A stretch of DNA of 64,000 nt from Euzebya rosea (GTDB taxonomy: Bacteria; Actinomycetota; Nitriliruptoria; Euzebyales; Euzebyaceae): positions 1-64,000 of the forward strand of contig NZ_PGDQ01000008.1 in assembly GCF_003073135.1 (NCBI RefSeq), in the 5' to 3' direction. A program made the translations under genes and the position numbers. The notes below the pieces were generated by a model. It did not search any database and was not told the origin of the DNA. It worked only from the letters and a program-made list of their open reading frames with translations. This document shows positions 1 through 8,268 of this stretch, one piece after another (positions within the stretch are counted from its first letter, which is position 1; the number at the start of each line of letters is the position of its first letter).

Positions 1-111
1 TGCCTCCTACGCGATGCTCACCCGGGGGCTCCGCCCCCAGACCCCCGGGATCGCGCACTCGGGCCAACCCGAAAGGCGCTCCGCGCCACGGGTTGTTGCC
101 TCCTACGCGAT
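1..111. repeat. Duplicated 3' end of fbaB flanking a hairpin
   Basis: The 15-mer TGCCTCCTACGCGAT occurs at 1-15 and again at 97-111, where it carries the aldolase stop codon (103-105). The intervening 81 bp hold the GGGGG/CCCCC hairpin. Read in the sense of the gene, the order is gene end, spacer, hairpin, second copy of the gene end. The dodecin gene at 2564-2661 shows the same order. Confidence 0.6.
21..49. terminator. GC-rich hairpin beyond the fbaB stop
   Basis: CCCGGGGG at 21-28 can pair with CCCCCGGG at 42-49. Alternatively GGGGGC at 24-29 pairs with GCCCCC at 33-38. The hairpin lies about 55 bp beyond the aldolase stop and could stop its transcripts, although no T-tract follows. It sits between two copies of the aldolase 3' end (see the repeat entry). 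Confidence 0.4.
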
Positions 112-1176
112 CGTCACCTCGTCGCACAGGTACACGTCCTGGATCGCGTGCAGCAGCTCGGCACCCTCGGCCATCGGGCGCTGGAATGCCTTGCGGCCGG
201 AGATCAGGCCCATGCCACCGGCGCGCTTGTTGACCACGGCGGTCCGGACGGCCTCTGCCTTGTCGGTGGCACCGGAGGAGGCGCCGCCGGAGTTGATCAG
301 CCCGATGCGACCCGAGTAGCAGTTCAGCACCTGGTAGCGGCAGAGGTCGATCGGGTGGTCGCTGGACAGCTCGGTGTAGATCTTCTGGTCCAGCTTGCCG
401 TAGCTGGAGTCACCGCTGTTCATCGCCGAGTAGCCGCCGTTGTTCTCCGGCAGCTTCTGCTTGATGATGTCGGCCTCCAGCGTCACGCCGAGGTGGTTGG
501 CCTGGGCGGTCAGGTCCGCAGCGACGTGGTAGTCGGTCCCGCCGACCTTGAACGCCGAGTTGCGCAGGTAGCACCACAGCACGGTGAACATGCCGAGCTC
601 GTGGGCGTGGGCGAACTGCTCGGCCACCTCCACGATCTGGCGGTTGGACTCCTCGGAGCCGAAGTAGATCGTCGCGCCGATGCCGGCCGCGCCCATGTCG
701 TAGGCCTGGTCGACCGTGCCGAAGCTGATCTGGTCGAAGGTGTTCGGCGCGGTCAGCAGCTCGTTGTGGTTGACCTTGACGATGAACGGGATCCTGTGGG
801 CCCACTTGCGGCTGACCGCACCCAGGACGCCGAAGGTGGACGCGACGGCGTTGCAGCCACCCTCGACCGCTAGGCGGACGATGTTCTCGGGGTCGAAGTA
901 CGCCGGGTTGGGGGCGAACGAGGCACCCGCCGAGTGCTCGATGCCCTGATCGACGGGCAGGATCGAGACGTAGCCTGATCCGGCCAGCCGCCCGGACTGG
1001 ACCAGCCACTGCAGGTTGCCGAGCACGCGGTTGTTGCGGTCGGTGTGGGCGTAGACGCGGTCCACGATGTCACCACCCGGCAGCGTCAGCAGGTCGGAGC
1101 CAACCGTCGCCTGGTGCTCCAGGAGGGTGCTCGCGTCGTCGCCCAGCAGGCTGGTGATGTCGTCGATGGTGCTCAT
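103..1176 (-). CDS. fbaB: Class I fructose-bisphosphate aldolase (FbaB/DhnA type)
   Basis: This 357-residue enzyme should cleave fructose 1,6-bisphosphate into dihydroxyacetone phosphate and glyceraldehyde 3-phosphate through a lysine Schiff base in a cytosolic TIM barrel. Characteristic stretches are [14 protein letters not shown] (about residue 70), [26 protein letters not shown] and the C-terminal [12 protein letters not shown]. The length fits the FbaB/DhnA family (about 350). The reading frame stays open far upstream, but ATG 1176 is chosen because it starts the conserved protein and has GGAGG 12-16 nt upstream. It is divergent from the lipoprotein gene at 1321. The family assignment is firm; the direction of flux is not visible. 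Confidence 0.93.
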   Translation of the reverse strand: MSTIDDITSLLGDDASTLLEHQATVGSDLLTLPGGDIVDRVYAHTDRNNRVLGNLQWLVQSGRLAGSGYVSILPVDQGIEHSAGASFAPNPAYFDPENIVRLAVEGGCNAVASTFGVLGAVSRKWAHRIPFIVKVNHNELLTAPNTFDQISFGTVDQAYDMGAAGIGATIYFGSEESNRQIVEVAEQFAHAHELGMFTVLWCYLRNSAFKVGGTDYHVAADLTAQANHLGVTLEADIIKQKLPENNGGYSAMNSGDSSYGKLDQKIYTELSSDHPIDLCRYQVLNCYSGRIGLINSGGASSGATDKAEAVRTAVVNKRAGGMGLISGRKAFQRPMAEGAELLHAIQDVYLCDEVTIA

Positions 1177-1320
1177 TGTCTTGGTGGACCTCCGGGGGTC
1201 TCGGCTCGTCGATCGTCGTTGATCTCGTCGGCGCCCAGCCTTGCCCACTCGGGGCCGACCTCGCCACTCGGGGCAGCCTGAGGCGGGCGCGACGGGGCGG
1301 ATCGTGCCAGAGTCGAGGCC

Positions 1321-2271
1321 ATGCAGCGACTGTCCCCACTGGTGCTCCTGGGCCTCCTCGGCCTGCTGTCGGCCTGCGGGCCCGCCGCGACCGAGTCGGC
1401 GACCGGTCCGACGGTCCCCGACCTGCTGGACGACCTGACCGAGTCGCCGGCGCCGAGCGAGGGAGACGACGCCACCGGCACGCCCTTCTCCGGTCGGGTG
1501 CACACGTTGCGGGTGGTCGGCGAACGTCCGCACGACGCCTCGGCGTTCACCCAGGGGCTGGAGTTCCACGAGGGCCGGCTGTTCGAGAGCCGCGGGTTGT
1601 ACGGGCAGTCGGCGATGACCGAGATCGACCCCTCCACCGGAGCCGTCCTCTCCTCCACCCCCTTGGGTGAGGAGGAGTTCGGCGAGGGGGCGACCGTCGT
1701 CGGGGACCGGATCGTGCAGATCACCTGGCAGAACGAGATCGCCCACGTCTACGACCGCGACACCCTCGAGCAGACCGGCACCCACACCTACGTGGGCGAG
1801 GGGTGGGGCATCTGCGACATGCCACGCGGATCGTTGTGGATGTCCAACGGCACGGCGACCCTCACCGAACGCGACCCCGACACGTTCGCCACGCTGAACG
1901 AGGTCACCGTCACCCTCGACGGGGAACCCGTGGACCGCATCAACGAGCTGGAGTGCGTGGCGGGCACCGACCTGGTGCTGGCCAACGTGTGGCAGACCAA
2001 CCGGATCCTCGTCATCGACACCACCGACGGCACCGCGGGCGAGGTCGACGCCAGCGCGATCGCGTTGCCGAACGGGCGCTGGGCGGAGGACGAGGACGGC
2101 AACGCCGACGTGCTCAACGGCATCGCCTACGACCCCACGACCGACACGTGGCTGGTCACCGGCAAGCTCTGGCCGGTGATGTACGAGGTCGAGTTCGACT
2201 GCGTCGAGGGCTGCGACGGCGAGACCGAGGACGTCGCGTTCCACCTTCCCTACTACGCCCGGCGGGACTGA
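1321..2271 (+). CDS. Glutamine cyclotransferase-like lipoprotein (Glu_cyclase_2 family)
   Basis: A 316-residue exported protein. Residues 1-19 form a lipoprotein signal ending in the lipobox LLSAC, so it should be anchored outside the membrane. The body carries glutaminyl cyclase type 2 stretches: [45 protein letters not shown] and [12 protein letters not shown]. The family is a five-bladed propeller that converts N-terminal glutamine to pyroglutamate. An Asp/Glu/Ser-rich linker of about 35 residues separates the lipobox from the propeller. It is a single gene divergent from fbaB. The fold is likely; enzymatic activity on peptides is inferred, since some bacterial members have no tested substrate. 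Confidence 0.8.
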   Translation: MQRLSPLVLLGLLGLLSACGPAATESATGPTVPDLLDDLTESPAPSEGDDATGTPFSGRVHTLRVVGERPHDASAFTQGLEFHEGRLFESRGLYGQSAMTEIDPSTGAVLSSTPLGEEEFGEGATVVGDRIVQITWQNEIAHVYDRDTLEQTGTHTYVGEGWGICDMPRGSLWMSNGTATLTERDPDTFATLNEVTVTLDGEPVDRINELECVAGTDLVLANVWQTNRILVIDTTDGTAGEVDASAIALPNGRWAEDEDGNADVLNGIAYDPTTDTWLVTGKLWPVMYEVEFDCVEGCDGETEDVAFHLPYYARRD

Positions 2272-2374
2272 CCAGCACACCTCTTCCTCGGTGCCCGCTT
2301 CGCGTCGGGCCGGTCGCGCTCGGTAGCATGCGGCCCCCGCCACCCACATCCGCGTCCCGGAACAGGAGCCTCCC

Positions 2375-2581
2375 GTGGCCGTCATCAAGACCATCGATCT
2401 CGTCGGCGTTTCGACGGAGGGCTGGCAGGACGCTGCCTCCAAGGCCCTTGACGAGGCGGCCAAGACCCTCCGCGGCATCCAGGGCTTCGACGTGCTCGAG
2501 CAGTCGGCCGTCGTCGAGGGAACCGAGATCAGCGAGTTCCACACCCACGTCCGCATCCGGTTCCGCATCGAGCGGTCCTGA
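2375..2581 (+). CDS. Dodecin
   Basis: A 68-residue protein of the dodecin family, small flavin-storing proteins that assemble into hollow dodecamers in the cytosol and bind riboflavin, FMN or FAD. Visible family features are the N-terminal [16 protein letters not shown] strand-helix turn, where the tryptophan stacks on flavin, and the C-terminal [12 protein letters not shown] strand. It starts at GTG 2375 with GGAG at 2365-2368. The last 18 nt including the stop codon are repeated at 2644-2661. No operon partner is visible; the following 327 bp are repeats. Confidence 0.9.
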   Translation: MAVIKTIDLVGVSTEGWQDAASKALDEAAKTLRGIQGFDVLEQSAVVEGTEISEFHTHVRIRFRIERS

Positions 2582-2661
2582 AGACACCACTGGACCGCGA
2601 TGACCGCTCAGGGGGTCGAAGGGGGACAGCGTCCCCCTGGGCACGCATCGAGCGGTCCTGA
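2564..2661 (+). repeat. Duplicated dodecin 3' end with hairpin
   Basis: The 18-mer CGCATCGAGCGGTCCTGA ends the dodecin gene (2564-2581) and recurs at 2644-2661. Between the copies lies GGGGGTC followed by a perfect 7-bp hairpin, GGGGGAC at 2621-2627 with GTCCCCC at 2631-2637. The order matches the spacer after fbaB. The hairpin may act as the dodecin terminator. Confidence 0.65.
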
Positions 2662-2695
2662 CACGTCGGCCGGTCCGGACACGTCGGCCGGTCCG
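2660..2695. repeat. 18-bp tandem repeat, two copies
   Basis: GACACGTCGGCCGGTCCG is present twice head to tail (2660-2677 and 2678-2695), starting inside the second copy of the dodecin 3' end. It leads to within 10 bp of the 143-bp palindromic element at 2705. The element at 45082 is likewise preceded by a two-copy tandem repeat. Confidence 0.75.
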
Positions 2696-2704
2696 CACAG
2701 TGGC

Positions 2705-2847
2705 GTGTGCGATGGACGCCTCCACGGGCTGGGGAACGCACACACCCCCGCGCAACGTGTGGCATGAACGACCCCACGAGTTGGGGATCGCACACGCCGA
2801 CCGACCCCGTGTGCCATGGACGTCTCCCGGCGGCGTCGATCGCACAC
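2705..2847. repeat. 143-bp triple-palindrome element, copy 1
   Basis: Three 39-bp units (2705-2743, 2757-2795, 2809-2847) are separated by exactly 13 bp. Each unit begins with GTGTG[C/G][G/C]AT and ends with A[A/T]CGCACAC, so the ends pair. The middle carries a second short stem in the first two units (CCTCCA or CCCCA with TGGGG) and GACG/CGTC in the third. The spacers are unrelated in sequence. With its flanking repeats it fills the 327-bp gap between dodecin and the dehydratase gene; nothing in the gap looks coding, because a 52-bp period changes reading frame at each unit. Confidence 0.8.
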
Positions 2848-2908
2848 GCGTCCCGGGCCAGCCAGGGCGGGTCCCGCAGCCCGAACCGACCGAGGAGCCG
2901 ATGAACCG

Positions 2909-3892
2909 GTGACCACCGACCTGCCGACCATCGATGACGTCCGGGCAGCGGCCGAGCGGCTGGCCGGCCACGCCGTGCGGACCCCGCTGCTGGAGTCGCC
3001 CCGGCTGAACGAACGCGTCGGCGGTCGTCTGCTGGTCAAGGCCGAGTCGCTGCAGAAGGTTGCGGCGTTCAAGTTCCGCGGGGCGTTCAACCGCATCTCC
3101 CGCCTGACGGAGGAGGAGAAGCGCGCTGGCGTGCTGGCGTTCTCCTCGGGCAACCACGCGCAGGCCGTGGCCCTGGCCGCCCGCATGGCCGGCGTGACCG
3201 CCGTCATCGTCATGCCCGAGGACGCCCCGGCCATGAAGCTGACCAACACCCGCGAGTACGGAGCCGAGGTCGTCACCTACGACCGCTACACCCAGGACCG
3301 CGAGGCCGTCGGCACGGCCATCGCCGAGGAACGCGGAATGGTCGTCGTCCCGCCGTTCGACCACCCCGACATCATCGCCGGCCAGGGGACCCTCGGGCTG
3401 GAGGTCATCGAGCAGGCCGCCGAGCTCGGCGCGACCCTCGACACCTTAGTCGTGCCGATCTCCGGCGGCGGCCTGTCGGCCGGGTGCATGCTGGCGCTGG
3501 AGGCCGACTCACCCGACACCCGCCGGGTCGCGGTGGAGCCCGACGACTTCGACGACACCCGCCGGTCGATCGCGGCGGGCGAACGCCTTCGCAACGACCC
3601 CGACGCCCGCTCCATCTGCGACGCCGTGCAGACCGAGACCCCCGGCCGGCTGACCTGGCCGATCAACAGCCGGCTGCTCCACGAGGTGCTGACGGTCTCC
3701 GACGACGATGCGCTGCACGCCATGGCGACCGCGATGATCGAGCTGAAGGTCGTCGTCGAACCGGGTGCCGCGATCGCGCTTGCGGCGGTCCTGACGGGGA
3801 AGGTCCCGACCGAGGGGCGCACCACGGCGGTCGTCTGCTCCGGCGGCAACGCCGACCCAGCGATGCTGATCCGCGCCCTCGAACGCGGCTGA
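2909..3892 (+). CDS. Threonine/serine dehydratase-like PLP enzyme
   Basis: A 327-residue fold-type II PLP enzyme. The PLP lysine lies in AAFKFRGAFNR, the asparagine loop is SSGNHAQAVA, and the phosphate-binding glycine loop is PISGGGLSAG. There is no C-terminal ACT domain, so it resembles catabolic threonine dehydratase (TdcB), serine racemase or threo-3-hydroxyaspartate ammonia-lyase rather than feedback-regulated IlvA. GTG 2909 is chosen because the upstream frame runs into the palindromic repeat. GAGGAG at 2892-2897 is the likely ribosome site. A three-codon ORF (ATG 2901 to TGA 2912) overlaps the start. The exact substrate cannot be decided from sequence. Confidence 0.82.
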   Translation: MTTDLPTIDDVRAAAERLAGHAVRTPLLESPRLNERVGGRLLVKAESLQKVAAFKFRGAFNRISRLTEEEKRAGVLAFSSGNHAQAVALAARMAGVTAVIVMPEDAPAMKLTNTREYGAEVVTYDRYTQDREAVGTAIAEERGMVVVPPFDHPDIIAGQGTLGLEVIEQAAELGATLDTLVVPISGGGLSAGCMLALEADSPDTRRVAVEPDDFDDTRRSIAAGERLRNDPDARSICDAVQTETPGRLTWPINSRLLHEVLTVSDDDALHAMATAMIELKVVVEPGAAIALAAVLTGKVPTEGRTTAVVCSGGNADPAMLIRALERG

Positions 3893-3905
3893 GCCGCCCC
3901 CGTCG

Positions 3906-4253
3906 CTAGCGGCCCTTCACGAGCAGGGCAGCGACGACCAGGGTCGCGCCGGCACCCAGCGCGGGCAGGACGGGGGAGACCTCGTCCCGCGTGACCGAAA
4001 GGCCGGCGGCCGCCGCCTCGGAGGCCACGAACAGCGGCAGCGCGGCCAGCAACGCCTTCCGACCCTGCTTGGTCAGCATCATCGCGCCGTAGCTGAGGTT
4101 GCGGGCGCCGAAGGCCCGGACGATCGTCCGCATCGACGGGCTGAGGTCCTCGTCGGCCACCCCGAAGACCTTCATGGTCCTGTCGGGCGCGAGCAGCTCG
4201 CCCGCACCGAATCCGATCGCCGCGGTGGCGGCTGCAACGCTGTACTTGTTCAC
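3906..4253 (-). CDS. Small membrane protein of unknown function
   Basis: A 115-residue protein with hydrophobic segments near residues 5-22, 65-85 and 92-111. A more polar middle holds the recognisable stretch RAFGARNLSYGAMML. It resembles small DUF4267-like membrane proteins, but this is only an impression. GTG 4253 has an excellent GGAGG at 4262-4266. It is convergent with the dehydratase gene (13-bp gap) and divergent from purA. No function can be assigned. Confidence 0.6.
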   Translation of the reverse strand: MNKYSVAAATAAIGFGAGELLAPDRTMKVFGVADEDLSPSMRTIVRAFGARNLSYGAMMLTKQGRKALLAALPLFVASEAAAAGLSVTRDEVSPVLPALGAGATLVVAALLVKGR

Positions 4254-4400
4254 GGTGGTTCCTCCGACTCCAGGGAGGGCGGAGCATAGGGCACACCCCG
4301 GCCCCTCCGGCACGAGGCAAGAGGGCACCCGACCCTTTACGATCAGGCATCCTGCCGTGACATCCGCGGCCTCCCGAGCACCGGAAGCGAGCGAACCACC

Positions 4401-5678
4401 GTGCCAGCCATCGTCATCGTCGGAACCCAGTGGGGCGACGAAGGGAAGGGCAAGGCCACCGACCTGCTGGCCGACGACGTCAACTACGTCGTGCGGTACC
4501 AGGGCGGCAACAACGCCGGCCACACGATCATCGTGGGCGACACCACCCTCAAGCTGCACCTCGTCCCCAGCGGCGTGATGTACAGCCACGTCACACCCGT
4601 CATCGGCGACGGCGTCGTGGTCGACCCCGGTGTGCTGCTGGAGGAGCTCGACGGCCTGGTCGAGCAGGGCCTGGACGTCTCGCGCCTGAAGATCTCCTCC
4701 AACGCCCACCTGATCATGCCGTACCACCGCGAGCTCGACGCGGTCACCGAGCGGTACCTGGGCCGTCAGAAGCTTGGCACCACCAAGCGGGGCATCGGCC
4801 CGACGTACGCCGACAAGGCCTCGCGTGTGGGCCTGCGCGTGCAGGACCTGTACGACATGAAGATCTTCCGGCAGAAGCTGGACGTCGTGCTCAAGGAGAA
4901 GAACGCGATCCTGTCGCGGGTCTACAACCGGCTGCCGATGAAGGCCGTCGACATCGAGACCGAGTACGCGGTCTACGCCGAACGGCTCCGCCCCTACATC
5001 GCCGACACGATGATGCTGCTGCACGAGGGCCTGGAGAAGGGCGAGACGGTCCTGCTGGAGGGCGCGCAGGGCACCTTGCTGGACCTCGACCACGGCACCT
5101 ATCCGTTCGTCACCTCCTCCAACCCCGTCAGCGGCGGTGCCATGACCGGCGCGGGGCTCGGTCCCAAGCACATCGAGCGGGTCATCGGCATCACCAAGGC
5201 CTACGTGACCCGCGTCGGCGCCGGCCCGTTCCCGACCGAGCTGCACGACGACATCGGCGAGCGCATGACCGCCGTCGGTCGTGAGTTCGGCACCACGACC
5301 GGCCGTCGCCGTCGCGTCGGCTGGTTCGACGCCGTCCTGGCCCGCTACGCCGCCCGTGTCAACGGCCTCACCGAGCACTTCCTCACCAAGCTCGACGTCC
5401 TCAGCGAGTTCGACACCCTCAAGGTCTGCTCGGCCTACCGCTACCAGGACGAGGAGTTCGAGCACTTCCCGCCGCACCAGACCGCGTTCCACCACGCCGA
5501 GCCGGTCTACGAGGAGATGGAGGGCTGGCGCACCGACATCACCGAGGTGACGGAGTACGCCACGCTGCCCAAGCAGGCGCAGGCCTACGTCGAGCGGCTC
5601 GAGGAGCTCAGCGGCACGCCCATCCGATGGGTGTCGGTCGGCCCGGCCCGCCGGCAGACCCTGGAGCGGGACATCTAG
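4401..5678 (+). CDS. purA: Adenylosuccinate synthetase
   Basis: A 425-residue enzyme joining IMP and aspartate with GTP to make adenylosuccinate, the first committed step to AMP, in the cytosol. Diagnostic stretches are the N-terminal [14 protein letters not shown] loop, [49 protein letters not shown], and a C-terminal GTP-binding region ending in [12 protein letters not shown]. The length is typical. It starts at GTG 4401. An aminotransferase gene begins one base after the stop, so the two are probably co-transcribed. PurB for the next step is at 30778. Confidence 0.97.
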   Translation: MPAIVIVGTQWGDEGKGKATDLLADDVNYVVRYQGGNNAGHTIIVGDTTLKLHLVPSGVMYSHVTPVIGDGVVVDPGVLLEELDGLVEQGLDVSRLKISSNAHLIMPYHRELDAVTERYLGRQKLGTTKRGIGPTYADKASRVGLRVQDLYDMKIFRQKLDVVLKEKNAILSRVYNRLPMKAVDIETEYAVYAERLRPYIADTMMLLHEGLEKGETVLLEGAQGTLLDLDHGTYPFVTSSNPVSGGAMTGAGLGPKHIERVIGITKAYVTRVGAGPFPTELHDDIGERMTAVGREFGTTTGRRRRVGWFDAVLARYAARVNGLTEHFLTKLDVLSEFDTLKVCSAYRYQDEEFEHFPPHQTAFHHAEPVYEEMEGWRTDITEVTEYATLPKQAQAYVERLEELSGTPIRWVSVGPARRQTLERDI

Positions 5679-5679
5679 C

Positions 5680-6897
5680 GTGACCCTCTCCTCTCGTGGG
5701 AACGGGATGGTGTCGGGCGGCTTCGCCAGCTACATCGACGCCCACGTCGCCCGCAAGGACGATCCCGGCTACGTCAGCCTGGCCATCGCCGAGAACCTGC
5801 AGATGTTCGACCTGCTGGGGCCTCGGCTGGAGTCCTTCCCGCCCGTCCCTCCGCGTGTGGTCGGCTACGACGACAACGCCGGCCGGCAGGTGCTGCGCGA
5901 GGCGGTCGCGGGGCTGCTGGGCGACCGCCTGTTCGGACGGGCGATCGACCCGACCCACGTGGGAGTCCTGTCCGGGGCCAGCGCCGTGCTCGAGGCGATG
6001 GCGTTCGTGCTGGGCGACCCCGGCGACGGCGTGCTCGTGCCCACCCCGTCCTACGCCGGGTTCTGGCCGGACCTCGGGGCCCGCGCGGGCTTGGAGGTCG
6101 TGGCGGTCCCGACCACGGCCGAGGACGGGTACCGGCTGACCCCCGACATGCTGGACCGGGCCCGGACCGACGCCGGCCGGCCGACCCCGGTCCTGCTGTT
6201 GACCAACCCCGACAACCCGAGGGGGCAGGTCCGTGACGCCGACGAGGTGGAGGCGCTGGTCGCATGGGCGGAGGACCGCCGGGTGCACGTCATCGCCGAC
6301 GAGGTGTACGGGCTGACGGTGTTCGGCGAGGGGACCGACTTCCACAGCGTCGGTCGGCTCCGCCCCTCCCTCGGGGAGTACCAGCACGTGGTCTGGGCGG
6401 TCAGCAAGGACTTCGGCATGAGCGGGCTGCGCTGCGGCGTCGTCGTCACCGAGCACGAGGCGCTGCGCAACGCCATCGAGCTGCAGGGCATCTGGACGGG
6501 CGTCTCCAGCATCGCCCAGCACGCGATCGCCGCCATGCTGGCCGACGACGGCTGGGTCGACACCTACCTCGACGCCATGCGCGACCGGCTGGGGGCGCTC
6601 GCCACCACGGTCAGCCGGACCCTCGCCGACGCCGCCGTCCCCCACCTGCCCCCGACCGCAGGCTTCTTCGTGCTCTGCGACCTGCGCGGCTGGCTGGAGG
6701 CGCCCACGTTCGAGGCCGAGCACCGCCTGTGGCAGCGCGTCCTCGACGAGGCAGGTGTGAACCTGACCCCGGGGTCGGCGCTCCGTGCGCCGGAGCCGGG
6801 CCTGTTCCGGCTGTGCTACGCGGCCAACCCACCCGAGGTCGTGGTCGACGCCGTCGGCCGTGTGGCCGAGGTGCTGCGCACCGCCCGCCCCGCCTAG
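5680..6897 (+). CDS. Class I/II aminotransferase, ACC-synthase-like
   Basis: A 405-residue PLP fold-type I enzyme. Visible signatures are AIAENLQMFDLL near the N-terminus (as in the LAENQL box of ACC synthases), TNPDNPRGQV, HVIADEVYGLTVF and the PLP-lysine motif WAVSKDFGMSGLRCG. This combination resembles 1-aminocyclopropane-1-carboxylate synthase and related C-S lyases more than aspartate aminotransferase. The gene starts one base after purA; ATG 5707 is an alternative start. Its link to purine synthesis is not obvious, and the substrate is unknown. Confidence 0.8.
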   Translation: MTLSSRGNGMVSGGFASYIDAHVARKDDPGYVSLAIAENLQMFDLLGPRLESFPPVPPRVVGYDDNAGRQVLREAVAGLLGDRLFGRAIDPTHVGVLSGASAVLEAMAFVLGDPGDGVLVPTPSYAGFWPDLGARAGLEVVAVPTTAEDGYRLTPDMLDRARTDAGRPTPVLLLTNPDNPRGQVRDADEVEALVAWAEDRRVHVIADEVYGLTVFGEGTDFHSVGRLRPSLGEYQHVVWAVSKDFGMSGLRCGVVVTEHEALRNAIELQGIWTGVSSIAQHAIAAMLADDGWVDTYLDAMRDRLGALATTVSRTLADAAVPHLPPTAGFFVLCDLRGWLEAPTFEAEHRLWQRVLDEAGVNLTPGSALRAPEPGLFRLCYAANPPEVVVDAVGRVAEVLRTARPA

Positions 6898-7041
6898 CCC
6901 AGGGGCTCACCGCGGATCGCGCCCGTCGTCGCCCATGCGCGACGCAGGCCCCGATCGCGCCGACCGGGGGCGGGGGCAGCGGAACCTGTGCGACCGTGTG
7001 CCGGGTGCCGGGGGGTTGACGCCGGGGGATCCGGGAACGCA

Positions 7042-8163
7042 ATGGCCATGACGCACACCACCCTCACCCCTGATCCCGTCCTCCGACGCAGCGCCGAACG
7101 AGCGCTGGTGACCGTGACGGTGCCGGCGCCCAGCCAGTCCACCGACGCCGACGACCGGTTCGACGTCGAGCTGTCCAACACCCACCGTCGCGTGGTCGAG
7201 CTGCTCGACGACGACGGCGAGGGCACGGCCGACCGTGTGGTCCAGGCCCTCCGTGACCACGGGCACGCCGACGCCGCGACGCTCGTCGCCGTCGCAGGCC
7301 CCGATGACGTCGCCGTCTTCGCGACCGCCGAGACGCTGTCTGCCGGCGCCACCGCCGGACCGCTTCCCGCCCTGGGCGAGCTGATGGCCGCCCAGCAGAC
7401 GTGGATCCCCCATGCCCTGGTCAAGGTCGACCGGGTCGGGGCCGACGTCGAGCTGGTCACGGCCAGCCACGACGAGATCGACCTGACCGTCGACGGCGAG
7501 GACCAGCACATCACCAAGTCCAACCCCGGCGGTTGGTCCCAGCGTCGCTTCCAGCAGCGGGCCGAGGAGCAGTGGGAGGAGAACCTGCGCCTCGTCGCCG
7601 ACCGCCTGACCCAGGAGGTGCGCGACCGCCACCTCCAGCTGATCGCCCTGACCGGCGACGAGACCGCCGTGGCGCTGCTGCGTGACCTGCTGCCCGACGA
7701 CCTTCAGGACCTCGTGACCGACCTCGAGACCGGCGGGCGCGCCGAGGACGGCTCCGCCGAGCACGTGGAGGACGAGGCCGATGCGGCCGTGCGGCGTGCC
7801 GCCGCGTACCACCGTGCGTCCCGCCAGCGTGCGGTCACCGACGCCGTCGGCCGTGGCGACGGGGTCACCGGCCGCCACGACGTCCTGCGGGCGCTGTTCG
7901 AGGGACGAGTCCAGACGCTGGTCGTGCACCTGCGTGCCGCCGCGGACGCCCACGCCTACATCGGCGACGAGCCGTCGCAGATCGTCGCCGACTCCGCCCG
8001 CCTCCACGAGCTGGACCTGCCGGCCACCCGGGTGCCGCTGGCAGACGGTGCGCTGGCCGCAGCCGCCAGTACCGGCGCGGAGGTCGTCGTGGTGCAGGAC
8101 GCCCTGACCGACTACCCCGACGGGCTCGCCGCGTCCCTGCGCGGCCACGATGCCCTCGGCTGA
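7042..8163 (+). CDS. baeRF/Vms1-family release-factor-like protein
   Basis: A 373-residue acidic protein resembling actinobacterial members of the bacterial archaeo-eukaryotic release factor families (Vms1/ANKZF1-like). These are eRF1-domain homologues that can cleave peptidyl-tRNA on stalled ribosomes. The key stretch is SNPGGWSQRRFQQRAEEQW at about residues 155-173, corresponding to the GGxQ-like catalytic loop, followed by the RNase H-like middle domain and an L7Ae-like C-terminal part (TGAEVVVVQDAL). ATG 7042 is used; ATG 7048 is possible. It is monocistronic, ending at a strong terminator. Family confidence is good; a role in ribosome rescue or hibernation is inferred from relatives. Confidence 0.75.
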   Translation: MAMTHTTLTPDPVLRRSAERALVTVTVPAPSQSTDADDRFDVELSNTHRRVVELLDDDGEGTADRVVQALRDHGHADAATLVAVAGPDDVAVFATAETLSAGATAGPLPALGELMAAQQTWIPHALVKVDRVGADVELVTASHDEIDLTVDGEDQHITKSNPGGWSQRRFQQRAEEQWEENLRLVADRLTQEVRDRHLQLIALTGDETAVALLRDLLPDDLQDLVTDLETGGRAEDGSAEHVEDEADAAVRRAAAYHRASRQRAVTDAVGRGDGVTGRHDVLRALFEGRVQTLVVHLRAAADAHAYIGDEPSQIVADSARLHELDLPATRVPLADGALAAAASTGAEVVVVQDALTDYPDGLAASLRGHDALG

Positions 8164-8191
8164 GCCAGCCAGCAGGCCGCGTGACACAACG

Positions 8192-8227
8192 ACGACGGCG
8201 CGACCCTCCCCCGGGTCGCGCCGTCGT
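8192..8227. terminator. Bidirectional intrinsic terminator
   Basis: A perfect 15-bp stem, ACGACGGCGCGACCC at 8192-8206 with its complement at 8213-8227, closes a 6-base C-rich loop. It lies between the convergent baeRF gene and the sugar-binding-protein gene and probably serves both. There is no long T-tract, as is usual in GC-rich actinobacteria. Confidence 0.8.
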
Positions 8228-8268
8228 GCAGGTGGATGGCCGGCCTCGCGGCCGGCCGCGGTCGGGTC

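Noticed and set aside
103-2568. A single 821-codon minus-strand frame through aldolase and beyond
   Set aside because: Only residues after ATG 1176 match the aldolase; the rest is the antisense of the lipoprotein gene, open because of high GC.
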